From Antarctobacter heliothermus (GTDB lineage: Bacteria; Pseudomonadota; Alphaproteobacteria; Rhodobacterales; Rhodobacteraceae), in NCBI RefSeq assembly GCF_002237555.1, contig NZ_CP022540.1:4469001-4533000 (forward strand): 64,000 nt of DNA. The letters are read 5' to 3'. Position numbers and translations under genes: made by a program. The notes under the pieces are model-generated. The model saw nothing but the letters and a program-made list of their open reading frames with translations, made no database searches and had not been told where the DNA came from. This document shows positions 1 to 8,546 of this stretch, one piece after another. Each line of letters opens with the position of its first letter. The stretch's first letter is position 1.

Positions 1-1
1 C

Positions 2-352
2 GGCGACAAATGCGATGCCTACCCGGCGCAACTGTCCGGCGGCCAGCAACAGCGCGCCGCCATTGCGCGCGCGCTGTGCATGGAGCCAGAGGCCCTGCTG
101 TTCGATGAACCGACCAGCGCGCTGGACCCCGAACTGGAACAAGAAGTTGTCCGCGTCATCCAATCGCTGGCGCAAGAGGGGCGCACAATGCTGATCGTGA
201 CCCACGACATGAAGATGGCCTCGGATGTGAGCGACCATGTGGTCTTTCTGCATAAAGGTTTGATCGAGGAACAGGGGACGCCGGAAACACTCTTCGGCGC
301 GCCCAAGTCGGAACGGCTACAGGGGTTCCTGAAGTCGACCGTGCACGCGTAG
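2..352 (+). CDS. Amino acid ABC transporter ATP-binding protein (C-terminal part)
   Basis: The gene begins before the window; 116 codons are visible. They carry the ABC signature LSGGQQQR (residues 12-19 of the visible part), the Walker B LLFDEPTSALDPE, and the H-loop IVTHDM, which together make this a nucleotide-binding subunit of the polar amino acid uptake class. It would energise the importer whose binding protein and two permeases follow at once on the same strand, with 61 bases to the next start. The short end after the H-loop region is normal for this family. The solute cannot be read from the ATPase. Confidence 0.95.
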   Translation, partial: GDKCDAYPAQLSGGQQQRAAIARALCMEPEALLFDEPTSALDPELEQEVVRVIQSLAQEGRTMLIVTHDMKMASDVSDHVVFLHKGLIEEQGTPETLFGAPKSERLQGFLKSTVHA

Positions 353-413
353 GCCGAGGGCCTGCGGAAAGACAGGCGGCGAACCGGCCGCCGAAGCAAC
401 AGGGAGTAACGAC

Positions 414-1139
414 ATGAAAAAACTGATGATCGGAACGGCGGCGCTGGCGATGCTTGCGGGTGCGGCTTGGGCGGAAAGCCATTCGGTTGTGCGGATGGGC
501 ACCGAAGGGGCTTATGCGCCCTTCAACTTTATCAACGACGCTGGCGAAGTGGACGGGTTCGAGCGTGAGTTGGGCGACGAATTGTGCGCCCGCGCCGAAC
601 TGACCTGCGAATGGGTCACCAACGAGTGGGATTCGATCATCCCGAACCTCGTGTCGGGCAACTACGACACCATCATCGCGGGTATGTCGATCACCGACGA
701 ACGCGACGAGGTGATCGATTTCACCCAAAACTACACCCAGCCAGATCCTTCGGCCTTCCTTGCCATGGAAGGCGCTGAGCTGGACATGGAAGGTGGCATT
801 TTCGCCGCGCAGGCCGGGACGATTCAGGCCTCCTACATCGCCGAGATGGGCGCCACCTTGGTAGAATTCGCAACGCCGGACGAAACCATCGCCGCTGTCC
901 GCAACGGTGAGGCCGACGCGGTTCTCGCTGACAAGGCGTTCCTGTTGCCGATCGCCGAAGAAGATGCGGAACTTGCCTTTGCGGGTGACGATATCCTGAT
1001 CGGTGGCGGCGTCGGCATGGGCCTGCGCGAAAGCGACGCCGAGTTGCGTGGCAAATTCGACGCGGCGATCCAGTCCATGAAGGACGACGGCACGCTGAAC
1101 GCCCTGATCACCAAGTGGGAAATCGGCGAAACCTTCTGA
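414..1139 (+). CDS. Periplasmic amino-acid-type solute-binding protein of an ABC importer
   Basis: 241 residues with a clear Sec signal peptide (MKKLMIG, hydrophobic core, likely cleavage after AWA around residue 21). The mature part has the family-3 solute-binding pattern: a GxxAPFNF motif near the N-terminus, ELGDELC, and ITDERDEVIDFTQNY around residue 100. The RBS-like gggag lies just upstream of the ATG. It captures the substrate in the periplasm for the permeases downstream. Its position next to gamma-glutamylation genes suggests an amine or amino acid related to that pathway, but this is only inferred from context. Confidence 0.93.
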   Translation: MKKLMIGTAALAMLAGAAWAESHSVVRMGTEGAYAPFNFINDAGEVDGFERELGDELCARAELTCEWVTNEWDSIIPNLVSGNYDTIIAGMSITDERDEVIDFTQNYTQPDPSAFLAMEGAELDMEGGIFAAQAGTIQASYIAEMGATLVEFATPDETIAAVRNGEADAVLADKAFLLPIAEEDAELAFAGDDILIGGGVGMGLRESDAELRGKFDAAIQSMKDDGTLNALITKWEIGETF

Positions 1140-1149
1140 TGCAATGGTT

Positions 1150-1170
1150 GGGCGGGGCATGACCCCGCCC
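1150..1170 (+). terminator. GC hairpin between binding protein and permease genes (attenuator-like)
   Basis: GGGCGGGG (1150-1157) and CCCCGCCC (1163-1170) form a perfect 8-bp stem with a 5-nt loop, 10 bases after the binding-protein stop. No T-run follows, so it is more likely an mRNA-stabilising or partial-termination hairpin, as is common where a binding protein must be made in excess over its permeases. It also argues against the permease starting at the ATG codons at 1144 or 1159. Confidence 0.6.
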
Positions 1171-1179
1171 GCTTACGCA

Positions 1180-2061
1180 ATGTTCAGCTTTTGCACTGAC
1201 CCAAGTATACTCGACACTCCGGCATGGATGGCCTGCTACCTGACCACAGGAAAGCATTTGGCGATCTATTGGTCGGTGGGCACCGTCCTGCTTTTGTTGG
1301 CGATCACCGCACCAACTGCGCTGGCCTTTGGATTCGCCGGGGCCGCGGCGGCGCGGTCGCGGTTCTTCCCGCTCAGCCTGCTGGGGCGGGGCTATGTTGC
1401 CATTGTGCGCGGCGTGCCCGACATCGCGTTTTTCCTGTTCTTTGTGATCGCTCTGGACCAGTTCTTTGAATGGATCCGGCATGAGGTGAAATGCCCCGAC
1501 TGGGATCAACCGATCCGGCAGGGCAATGATTTCGTGGTCTGCGCGGCGGCCAAGCTGCCCTTGGGAAACGCGGCACAATGGGTGCATGAAACCTACGGCT
1601 TCTTTCTGGCGGTGCTGACCTTTGCCATTGTCTTTGGCGCGTTTGCGGCCAATGTCCTGTATGGCGCGATGCGGGCGGTGCCGCGCGCGCAGCTGGAAAC
1701 AGCCGAGGCCTATGGCTTGAACCAGCGACAGTGTTTCTGGCGCATCCTTGTGCCGCAGATGTGGGTCTTTGCCCTGCCCGGCCTGTCCAACCTCTGGATG
1801 GTGCTGATCAAGGCGACACCACTGCTGTTCCTGCTGGGGGTCGAGGATATCGTCTACTGGGCGCGCGAACTGGGCGGCTCCAAAACGCCGCGCTTTACCG
1901 ACTATCCGCATGGCGACTGGCGGATGTGGTATTTTCTTGCCTTGCTGGTGTTTTATCTCGCGTTCACCCGCGTCTCTGAACTGGCTCTTGATCGGATCAT
2001 GAAACGTCTGACCAAAGGCCAGGCCACCATGGGCGGCGAAGCGCAGAGGAAAACGGCATGA
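1180..2061 (+). CDS. Amino acid ABC transporter permease 1
   Basis: Inner-membrane permease of the His/Glu/Gln/Arg/opine class; 293 residues from the ATG at 1180 (possible earlier in-frame ATGs at 1144 and 1159 lie before or inside a hairpin and were not used). Several hydrophobic helices are present and the ATPase-coupling EAA-type loop reads ETAEAYGLNQRQCFWRILVPQ around residue 180. Compared with minimal family members it has an inserted hydrophilic stretch with cysteines (CPDWDQPIRQGNDFVVC) after the second helix. It overlaps the next permease by 4 bases (ATGA), indicating translational coupling. Confidence 0.9.
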   Translation: MFSFCTDPSILDTPAWMACYLTTGKHLAIYWSVGTVLLLLAITAPTALAFGFAGAAAARSRFFPLSLLGRGYVAIVRGVPDIAFFLFFVIALDQFFEWIRHEVKCPDWDQPIRQGNDFVVCAAAKLPLGNAAQWVHETYGFFLAVLTFAIVFGAFAANVLYGAMRAVPRAQLETAEAYGLNQRQCFWRILVPQMWVFALPGLSNLWMVLIKATPLLFLLGVEDIVYWARELGGSKTPRFTDYPHGDWRMWYFLALLVFYLAFTRVSELALDRIMKRLTKGQATMGGEAQRKTA

Positions 2062-2864
2062 GCTGCTGGGAAACCATCGCCGACTATAGCCTGCGCTCTA
2101 TCGGCATCGGTGAGCGGCTGTTGCCTCGAGAGAATTTCACTCTGTGTCAGCAAGTGGTGCTGATCGGGTCCGGGATGATCTGGAACGTCTATTTCGGGGT
2201 CGTTGCGCTGTTCTCGGGGTTCTTTCTGGCAACTGCCGTGGCCTTGGGAAAGGCCTCGGCGAACCCTGTCTCGCGCAAACTCAGCGAGTGGTTCATCTTT
2301 GTCTTTCGCGGCAGCCCGCTGTTTATCCAGTTCTTCTTTGCCTATTTCGCCTTTCTCAGCCTGAAATCGGTCTCGCCCATCTTTGACCCCTTCACGGCGG
2401 CATGGCTGGGGGCGGCGGTTGTGTTGTTTTTGAACACGGCGGCCTATTCGGGTGAGATCTTTTATGGCGCGCTTTTGTCGATCCCCAAGGGGGATATGGA
2501 GGCGGCGGATGCTTATGGATTTTCGGGCTGGACCAAGTTCCGAAAGATCACATGGCCGACGATGCTGCGGCTGGCGTGGCCCGCCTACACGAATGAGGCG
2601 ATCTTTTTGTTTCATGCGACCACGCTGGTCTATCTGTCGGGTTTTCCGGCGTGGCGGCAAAAGGGCGACGCGCTGTATTATGCCAGCTATTTTGCCGACA
2701 AGACCTTTAATCCTTTCGTGCCCTACCCGATCCTTGCGGGGTATTTCATCCTTGTGACGTTGGTGATCATCAGCCTGTTCGGGCTGATGAACCGGCGATT
2801 GAACAGACATCTTCCGCAGGACGTCCGGGGACGGATCAGGTTGAAGATGAACCTCATCCGCTGA
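2058..2864 (+). CDS. Amino acid ABC transporter permease 2
   Basis: 268 residues, the partner permease of the preceding gene and last of the importer operon. Hydrophobic helices alternate with short loops, and the EAA-type coupling loop reads MEAADAYGFSGWTKFRKITWP around residue 152. The N-terminal part (LRSIGIGERLLPRENFTLCQQ) is an extra hydrophilic segment before the first helices. The start codon overlaps the stop of permease 1 in the sequence ATGA. The gene is followed by a gap containing a 16-bp palindrome. Confidence 0.9.
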   Translation: MSCWETIADYSLRSIGIGERLLPRENFTLCQQVVLIGSGMIWNVYFGVVALFSGFFLATAVALGKASANPVSRKLSEWFIFVFRGSPLFIQFFFAYFAFLSLKSVSPIFDPFTAAWLGAAVVLFLNTAAYSGEIFYGALLSIPKGDMEAADAYGFSGWTKFRKITWPTMLRLAWPAYTNEAIFLFHATTLVYLSGFPAWRQKGDALYYASYFADKTFNPFVPYPILAGYFILVTLVIISLFGLMNRRLNRHLPQDVRGRIRLKMNLIR

Positions 2865-2868
2865 GGTG

Positions 2869-2884
2869 TGTCCACGCGTGGACA
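2869..2884. repeat. 16-bp perfect palindrome, copy 1 of a dispersed repeat
   Basis: TGTCCACGCGTGGACA sits 4 bases after the stop of the last permease gene. The identical 16 bp occur again at 31612-31627, also just outside a gene end. A 16-mer recurring by chance in 64 kb is very unlikely, so this is a repeated element or a protein-binding site. No T-run follows, so it is not a classical intrinsic terminator. Confidence 0.75.
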
Positions 2885-3012
2885 GCCTTTGGCGTGTGTG
2901 AAATCAATGCCTTACAGAGACGAATTTACGTCTTGTTAGGAAATGACCCCGCGTGGGGACCGCCTGAAAGGGCCATCTCTGCGTCGGTTTACCGCCCACA
3001 GGAGATGCCGCA

Positions 3013-3432
3013 ATGCCCGCCATGACCACCTACCGTGCCGCCGTCGATCCGTCGCACTGCGACTTTCTGGGCCACATGAATGTGTCACGCTATTTTGCGG
3101 CCTGTTCGGATGCGGTCTTTGCTCTGCAGGCGGAACTGGGCCTGACGCCGGACGACATGCGCAGCGGGCGGCGGTTATCCTTTGCCGTGGTCCATGCCGA
3201 GAGCGATTTCCGCGCTGAACTGCTGGCCGGTGACCTGTTGCGGATGGAAACCGACATTGTCGGGATCGGAACCAAATCCATGAGCTTTCGCCACCGGCTG
3301 TATCGCTGCCCAGAAGAGACGCTGTCGTTCGAGGCGACGTTCAAAGGCGTGCTGCTGTCGCTGGACACCCGGCGCGCCGTTGAGGTGCCGCAGGAACTGC
3401 GCGACCGGGCGGCGGCGTTTATGGCCGGGTGA
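3013..3432 (+). CDS. Hotdog-fold acyl-CoA thioesterase
   Basis: 139 residues, the usual length of a single-hotdog 4-hydroxybenzoyl-CoA-thioesterase-like protein. The N-terminal TYRAAVDPSHCDFLGHMNVSRYF matches the family motif in which the Asp/His-containing loop (D-x-L-G-H-M-N) carries the catalytic residues. An aggag ribosome-binding-like site lies upstream; a second ATG at 3022 is possible. It presumably hydrolyses an acyl-CoA in the cytoplasm. It stands alone between the importer and the glutamylation cluster, so its substrate is not indicated by context. Confidence 0.8.
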   Translation: MPAMTTYRAAVDPSHCDFLGHMNVSRYFAACSDAVFALQAELGLTPDDMRSGRRLSFAVVHAESDFRAELLAGDLLRMETDIVGIGTKSMSFRHRLYRCPEETLSFEATFKGVLLSLDTRRAVEVPQELRDRAAAFMAG

Positions 3433-3532
3433 GCAACCCAAACCCCGATCCGCGCGCCTATTCCGCAAGCATTTTTTGCGACCTGACCGCCGGCGCCACA
3501 ACGCCCTCTTGCCGGATCGCCGCCGCTAGCAT

Positions 3533-4915
3533 ATGAATTTGATCAAATTTCAAACATACGAGTCTCAAATGCCCGCCCCCAGCGCCGACTGGCTGCACGA
3601 CCGCCCGCAAATCCGCACCATCCGAGCCGCCGCCTGTGACGTGAACGGCGTCGCACGCGGCAAGCGGATGCCCATCCCCAGCGCGATCAAGGTGCTGACC
3701 GATGGCACCCGCTTTCCCTTTTCGGCGCTGAACGTCGACATCTGGGGTGAGGACATCGAGGACAGCCCGCTGGTCTTTGACAGCGGCGACCGTGACGCCA
3801 TTCTGTTCCCGACAGAGCGCGGCTTTGTCCCGATGCCGTGGCTGGAAGCGCCCAGCGCCCTGCTGCCGATCTGGATGTTCCATGAGGATGGCCGCCCCTA
3901 TGGCGGTGATCCGCGTCATGCGCTGGCGACGGTGCAGCAACGCTTTGCCGATAAGGGGCTGACGCCCGTTGTGGCGGTTGAGCTGGAGTTCTACCTGATC
4001 GACGACAGCGCGCGGCGCTTGCAGGTGCCGGTGTCGCCACGCACGGGCAAACGGCGCAACGCCGCAGAGGTGCTGTCGATCCGGGCGCTGGACACTTTTG
4101 ACGTGTTTTTCACCGACCTCTACGAGGCCTGTGAGGCGATGGATATTCCCGCCGACACGCTGATCTCAGAGGCCGGTCTGGGCCAGTTCGAGGTCAACCT
4201 GATGCATCAGGCCGACCCGCTGAAGGCCGCGGATGACGCATGGCTGTTCAAGACACTGGTCAAGGGGCTGGCACGCAAACACGGCTTTGCCGCCAGTTTC
4301 ATGGCCAAACCCTATGACGATTATTCCGGCAACGGGATGCATGCGCATTTTTCCGTGTTGGACAAAGACGGCAAGAACATCTTTGACAACGGTGGCCCCG
4401 AAGGGACCGAGGCGCTGCTGCACGCCATTGGCGGCTGTATCGCCGCGCTGTCAGACAGCGCGCTGATCTATGCGCCGCATCTCAACAGCTATGATCGCAT
4501 CGTTCCCGGCTCGCACGCGCCCTCGGCGATCTGCTGGGCCTATGACAACCGCACGGCGGCGGTGCGCGTGCCCTCTGGTCCGCCCGCGGCGCGGCGGATC
4601 GAACATCGCGTGGCCGGTGGTGACGTGAACCCCTATCTGGCGTTGGCAGCCATCCTTGGTGCCGCCCTGATGGGGATCGAGGACAAGATCACCCCGCCGG
4701 AACGCATCACCGGCAATGCCTACGATCAGGACTTGCCGCATATTCCGCGCGATTGGGGTGGGGCCATCGACGCCTTTGACGCCAGCCCCTATATGCCCCG
4801 CATCTTCCCCAAGGAGTTGATCCGCAATCTGGTGCTGACCAAGCGGCAGGAAATGCGCGACATGGAAGAATTGACCAAGGCGGAACAGACGGAAATCTAT
4901 CTGGACACGGTGTGA
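3533..4915 (+). CDS. Glutamine synthetase-like ligase (gamma-glutamylpolyamine synthetase type), copy 1
   Basis: 460 residues with the GS catalytic landmarks in order: ELEFYLID (about residue 150), EAGLGQFEVNL (about 215), GNGMHAHFSVLDKDG (about 268), the DNRTAAVRVP arginine region (about 340) and RRIEHRVAGGDVNPYL (about 355). The N-terminal CDVNGVARGKRMP is typical of the PuuA/GlnA-like subgroup, not housekeeping GlnA. These enzymes use ATP to join glutamate to an amine such as putrescine. The gene opens a tight same-strand cluster with a glutaminase-like hydrolase, a second ligase and an amine oxidase. A later ATG at 3569 is an alternative start. Confidence 0.88.
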   Translation: MNLIKFQTYESQMPAPSADWLHDRPQIRTIRAAACDVNGVARGKRMPIPSAIKVLTDGTRFPFSALNVDIWGEDIEDSPLVFDSGDRDAILFPTERGFVPMPWLEAPSALLPIWMFHEDGRPYGGDPRHALATVQQRFADKGLTPVVAVELEFYLIDDSARRLQVPVSPRTGKRRNAAEVLSIRALDTFDVFFTDLYEACEAMDIPADTLISEAGLGQFEVNLMHQADPLKAADDAWLFKTLVKGLARKHGFAASFMAKPYDDYSGNGMHAHFSVLDKDGKNIFDNGGPEGTEALLHAIGGCIAALSDSALIYAPHLNSYDRIVPGSHAPSAICWAYDNRTAAVRVPSGPPAARRIEHRVAGGDVNPYLALAAILGAALMGIEDKITPPERITGNAYDQDLPHIPRDWGGAIDAFDASPYMPRIFPKELIRNLVLTKRQEMRDMEELTKAEQTEIYLDTV

Positions 4916-4956
4916 TCTTGGGAAGTTTTCGACCTGCGCCAAGACATAGGTGAAAC

Positions 4957-5655
4957 ATGAAAATCGGTATTCTCCAGACCGGGATCGTGGTGCCTGAACT
5001 GGCCGAAACCTACGGCCAGTACCCGGATATGTTCATCGACCGGCTGGCCCACGCGGGGTTCGAGTTTGAGACATGGGCGGTGGTGAACGGCGATTTCCCA
5101 TCGGGACCAGAGGCGGCAGATGGCTGGCTGATCACCGGATCGCGGCACGGCATCTATGAGGATCACGCGTGGCTGCCGCCGCTGGAGGCGTTCATTCGCC
5201 AGACCGTGGCGGCGGACAAACCGCTGGTTGGCATCTGTTTTGGCCATCAGGTGATCGCGCAGGCGCTGGGAGGCGATGTTGCCAAATTCCCCGGCGGTTG
5301 GTCGATCGGGCCGCAAGTTTACGACTTTGCCGGGCGTGGACCCAAAACCGTGATGGCATGGCATCAGGATCAGGTGATCACCCCGCCCGAGGGGGCGCAG
5401 ACCGTGGCCAGCAGCGATTTTTGCACCCATGCGGCGCTGCTGTACCCCGGCCGCGCCTATACGGTGCAGCCGCATCCCGAGTTCAACGCCCCCTTTACCA
5501 AGGGTCTGATTGAAAAACGCGGCCCCGGCGTGGTGCCGGACCCGCTGTTGGCGCAGGCGGTGGCCGAGATTGATACGCCACTGGACAACGCCGAGATGAT
5601 TGACGACCTGATACACTTCCTGAAACACAAGCGGCTGCCAGAGCGCGCCGCCTGA
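4957..5655 (+). CDS. Class I glutamine amidotransferase-like hydrolase
   Basis: 232 residues of the GMP-synthase-like class I GATase fold. The nucleophile elbow is VGICFGHQ (Cys near residue 93) and the catalytic His/Glu are in QPHPEF (about residue 172). It lies 41 bases after the first ligase and 17 bases before the second, so it should work on the same intermediates. In the E. coli Puu pathway a different class I GATase-like enzyme (PuuD) releases glutamate from gamma-glutamyl-GABA; an equivalent role here is an inference from position. Its RBS aggtgaa is close to the ATG. Confidence 0.85.
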   Translation: MKIGILQTGIVVPELAETYGQYPDMFIDRLAHAGFEFETWAVVNGDFPSGPEAADGWLITGSRHGIYEDHAWLPPLEAFIRQTVAADKPLVGICFGHQVIAQALGGDVAKFPGGWSIGPQVYDFAGRGPKTVMAWHQDQVITPPEGAQTVASSDFCTHAALLYPGRAYTVQPHPEFNAPFTKGLIEKRGPGVVPDPLLAQAVAEIDTPLDNAEMIDDLIHFLKHKRLPERAA

Positions 5656-5672
5656 CACGCAAAGGACATTCC

Positions 5673-7046
5673 GTGGACACACCTGCCCCGAAAGACTGGA
5701 CCGATAGCCTGCCCGAAGCCGCCCATGCCTATCTGGAGGGGCGGCGGCTGGACGAGGTCGAGTGCATTGTCTCGGACCTGCCCGGCATCGCGCGGGGCAA
5801 GGCAGTGCCCGCGTCGAAGTTTGCCCGGCAAGAGTATTTTCACCTGCCCGATTCGATCTTTTTCCAGACCATCACCGGCGACTGGGGAGAGGCCGCATCC
5901 GAAGAGGGATTCATCGAGCGCGACATGATCCTGCGCCCGGACATGAGCACCGGCACGGCCGCGCCCTGGACTGGCGACTGGACCTTGCAGGTGATCCACG
6001 ACGCCTATGACCGCCACGGCACGCCGGTGCCGTTCAGCCCGCGCAACGTGCTGAAACGGGTGGTGGCGCTGTATGAGGCGCAAGGGTGGAAGCCGGTTGT
6101 CGCCCCCGAGATGGAGTTTTTCCTGATCGCGCGCAATCTGGACCCCGCCAAGGATATCGAACCGATGGTGGGCCGCTCTGGCCGCCCCGCCGCCGCGCGT
6201 CAGGCCTATTCGATGACGGCGGTGGATGAATTCGGCCCGGTGATCGACGACATCTATGATTTCGCCGAGGCGCAGGGCTTTGAGATTGACGGCATCACGC
6301 AGGAGGGCGGCGCCGGACAGTTGGAGATCAACCTGCGGCACGGCGACCCGGTCAAGCTGGCCGATGAGGTGTTCTTCTTCAAGCGGTTGATCCGCGAAGC
6401 GGCGCTGCGGCACGATTGTTTCGCCACCTTCATGGCCAAGCCGATCGCCGATGAGCCGGGCAGCGCCATGCACATCCACCATTCGGTGCTGGACAAGGCG
6501 ACCGGGCAGAACCTGTTCTCGGGTCCGCAGGGCGGTGAGACGGATGCGTTTTTCCACTTTATCGGCGGGTTGCAGACGCATCTGCCCTCGGCCATCGCGG
6601 TCATGGCGCCCTATGTGAACAGCTATCGCCGCTATGTGAAGGACCACGCCGCGCCGATCAATCTGGAATGGGGCCGCGACAACCGCACCACCGGCATCCG
6701 CATTCCCCTGTCCGGGCCAGAGGCGCGGCGCGTCGAAAACCGGCTGGCTGGCATGGACTGCAATCCCTATCTGGGCATCGCCGCCTCGCTGGCCTGCGGT
6801 TATCTGGGGATGATGGAGGAACGTTGGCCGTCCAAGCAGTTCAAGGGCGATGCCTATGAGGGAGAGGGCGATATCCCCCGTGTTCTGGGTCAGGCTCTGG
6901 ACATCTTTACCGAAGCCACGGCACTGCATGAGGTTCTGGGACCAGAATTCGCGCGGGTCTATTCCATCGTGAAGCGGGCCGAATACGATGAGTTCCTGCA
7001 AGTCATCTCTCCGTGGGAGCGCGAGCACCTGCTGCTGAACGTGTAA
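5673..7046 (+). CDS. Glutamine synthetase-like ligase (gamma-glutamylpolyamine synthetase type), copy 2
   Basis: 457 residues starting at GTG with an aaagga site upstream. It has the same GS landmarks as copy 1 but diverged: PEMEFFLIAR (about 147), QEGGAGQLEINLRHGDPV (about 210), GSAMHIHHSVLDKATGQNLF (about 265), DNRTTGIRIPLSGPEARRVENRLAG (about 335). Two paralogues in one cluster suggest different amine acceptors or a mixed oligomer. The N-terminal DLPGIARGKAVP corresponds to DVNGVARGKRMP in copy 1. The spacing of 17 bases from the hydrolase and 15 bases to the oxidase indicates one operon. Confidence 0.88.
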   Translation: MDTPAPKDWTDSLPEAAHAYLEGRRLDEVECIVSDLPGIARGKAVPASKFARQEYFHLPDSIFFQTITGDWGEAASEEGFIERDMILRPDMSTGTAAPWTGDWTLQVIHDAYDRHGTPVPFSPRNVLKRVVALYEAQGWKPVVAPEMEFFLIARNLDPAKDIEPMVGRSGRPAAARQAYSMTAVDEFGPVIDDIYDFAEAQGFEIDGITQEGGAGQLEINLRHGDPVKLADEVFFFKRLIREAALRHDCFATFMAKPIADEPGSAMHIHHSVLDKATGQNLFSGPQGGETDAFFHFIGGLQTHLPSAIAVMAPYVNSYRRYVKDHAAPINLEWGRDNRTTGIRIPLSGPEARRVENRLAGMDCNPYLGIAASLACGYLGMMEERWPSKQFKGDAYEGEGDIPRVLGQALDIFTEATALHEVLGPEFARVYSIVKRAEYDEFLQVISPWEREHLLLNV

Positions 7047-7061
7047 TCGCGGAGCGGACCC

Positions 7062-8363
7062 TTGAACCTGTTATTCAGCAACGACCAGCGCGGCACATAT
7101 CCCGACAGCTGGTACGCCGCGGTCACGCCGCCCCTGCCCCCCTTTCCGGTGCAAAAGGGCGAGATGCGGGCGGACGTCTGCGTGGTGGGTGGCGGCTATA
7201 CCGGCCTGTCGGCAGCGCTGCATCTGGCAGAGGCGGGGCTGGACGTGGTGCTGGTCGAGGCGCATCGCGTGGGCTTTGGCGCGTCGGGGCGCAATGGCGG
7301 GCAATTGGGATCGGGCCAGCGGCAGGATCAAGTCACGCTGGAAAAGATGGTCGGCCGGGATGCGGCCCGCGTGATGTGGGATCTGGGTCAGGATGCCAAG
7401 GCGCTGGTGCGCGATCTGGCGGCCCGCCACGGGATCGACTGTGACCTGCGCGAGGGGATTGCTTGGGCCGGGTCCGCGTCCGGGTCGGTAAACAGCCTGC
7501 ACGCCTACGCCGCGCATATGGCGCGCAACTACGACTATCCGCTGGAGGCGCTGACCCCGGAAGAGTTTGCCGCGCTCTGCCCCTCGCCGCTGTACAAAGG
7601 CGGGATTGTCGACCGGGGCGCGGGCCATCTGAACCCGCTGAAACTGGCCAAAGGGCTGGCGCAGGCGGCCCAGGCCGCGGGCGCGCGGATATTCGAACGC
7701 AGTCTGGTGCTGGACATCACCGACGGCGCACACCCCGTGGTGAAAACCGAATCCGGGCGGATCACAGCGGATCATGTCGTGCTGGCCTGCAACGGCTATC
7801 TGGGACGGTTGAACCGGCGCGTGGCGGCCCGTGTCATGCCGATTAACAACTTTGTCGTCGCCACCGAACCTCTGGGCGCGCGCGCCGCCGAGGTGCTGAC
7901 GCAGGACGTGGCCGTCTCTGATGACCGCTTTGTGGTCAATTACTTTCGCCTGTCGCCCGACAACCGCCTGCTGTTTGGTGGTGGCGAAAGCTATGGCTAT
8001 CGCTTTCCCTCCGACATTCGCGCCACCGTGCGCAAACCGATGACAGAGGTGTTTCCCGCGCTGCGCGACGTGGCGATAGACTATGCTTGGGGCGGCACGC
8101 TGGCGATCACGCTGAAACGCCTGCCCCATCTGGAACGGGTCGCGCCCAATATCCTCAGCGCCTCCGGCTATTCCGGCCACGGCGTCGGCAACGCGGTGCA
8201 GGCGGGCAAGCTGATGGCAGAGGCGATCCGGGGGCAATCCGCCGGGTTCGATGCCTTTGCCGCCCTGCCCTCACCGGCCTTTCCCGGCGGGCCGCGCCTG
8301 CGCACGCCGCTGCTGACGCTGGCGATGACGTGGTACGCGATGCGCGACCGACTGGGCATCTGA
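7062..8363 (+). CDS. FAD-dependent amine oxidase (gamma-glutamylputrescine oxidase-like, DAO family)
   Basis: 433 residues from a TTG start with a ggag site upstream. The N-terminal Rossmann motif is DVCVVGGGYTGLSAALHLAEAGLDV (about residue 29), followed by GFGASGRNGGQLGSGQRQDQ, the signature seen in PuuB/OrdL-type oxidases; the C-terminal SGYSGHGVGNAVQAGKLMAEAI closes the FAD site. It should oxidise the glutamylated amine to an aldehyde with release of ammonia and peroxide. It follows ligase copy 2 by 15 bases, which fits the order glutamylation then oxidation. Confidence 0.88.
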   Translation: MNLLFSNDQRGTYPDSWYAAVTPPLPPFPVQKGEMRADVCVVGGGYTGLSAALHLAEAGLDVVLVEAHRVGFGASGRNGGQLGSGQRQDQVTLEKMVGRDAARVMWDLGQDAKALVRDLAARHGIDCDLREGIAWAGSASGSVNSLHAYAAHMARNYDYPLEALTPEEFAALCPSPLYKGGIVDRGAGHLNPLKLAKGLAQAAQAAGARIFERSLVLDITDGAHPVVKTESGRITADHVVLACNGYLGRLNRRVAARVMPINNFVVATEPLGARAAEVLTQDVAVSDDRFVVNYFRLSPDNRLLFGGGESYGYRFPSDIRATVRKPMTEVFPALRDVAIDYAWGGTLAITLKRLPHLERVAPNILSASGYSGHGVGNAVQAGKLMAEAIRGQSAGFDAFAALPSPAFPGGPRLRTPLLTLAMTWYAMRDRLGI

Positions 8364-8546
8364 CGCGCCCCCGCCTTGCCACCTATCACGACCATTCCGC
8401 TGGCAACGGTCCCTGATCTTTGCGCCGCCTGGCAGGTGGTGTGGCACGATTTTGCCACCTCCGGCCCGGTGCGGCGCATTTAGCCCTTCCCCGGCGCGCC
8501 CATCTGATTTACATTTTTGGAAACCTTAGTTCAGGATTTTGAAAAC

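Noticed and set aside
5457-7028. 523-codon minus-strand open frame
   Set aside because: Antisense to the second glutamine-synthetase-like ligase; codon position bias supports the plus strand only.
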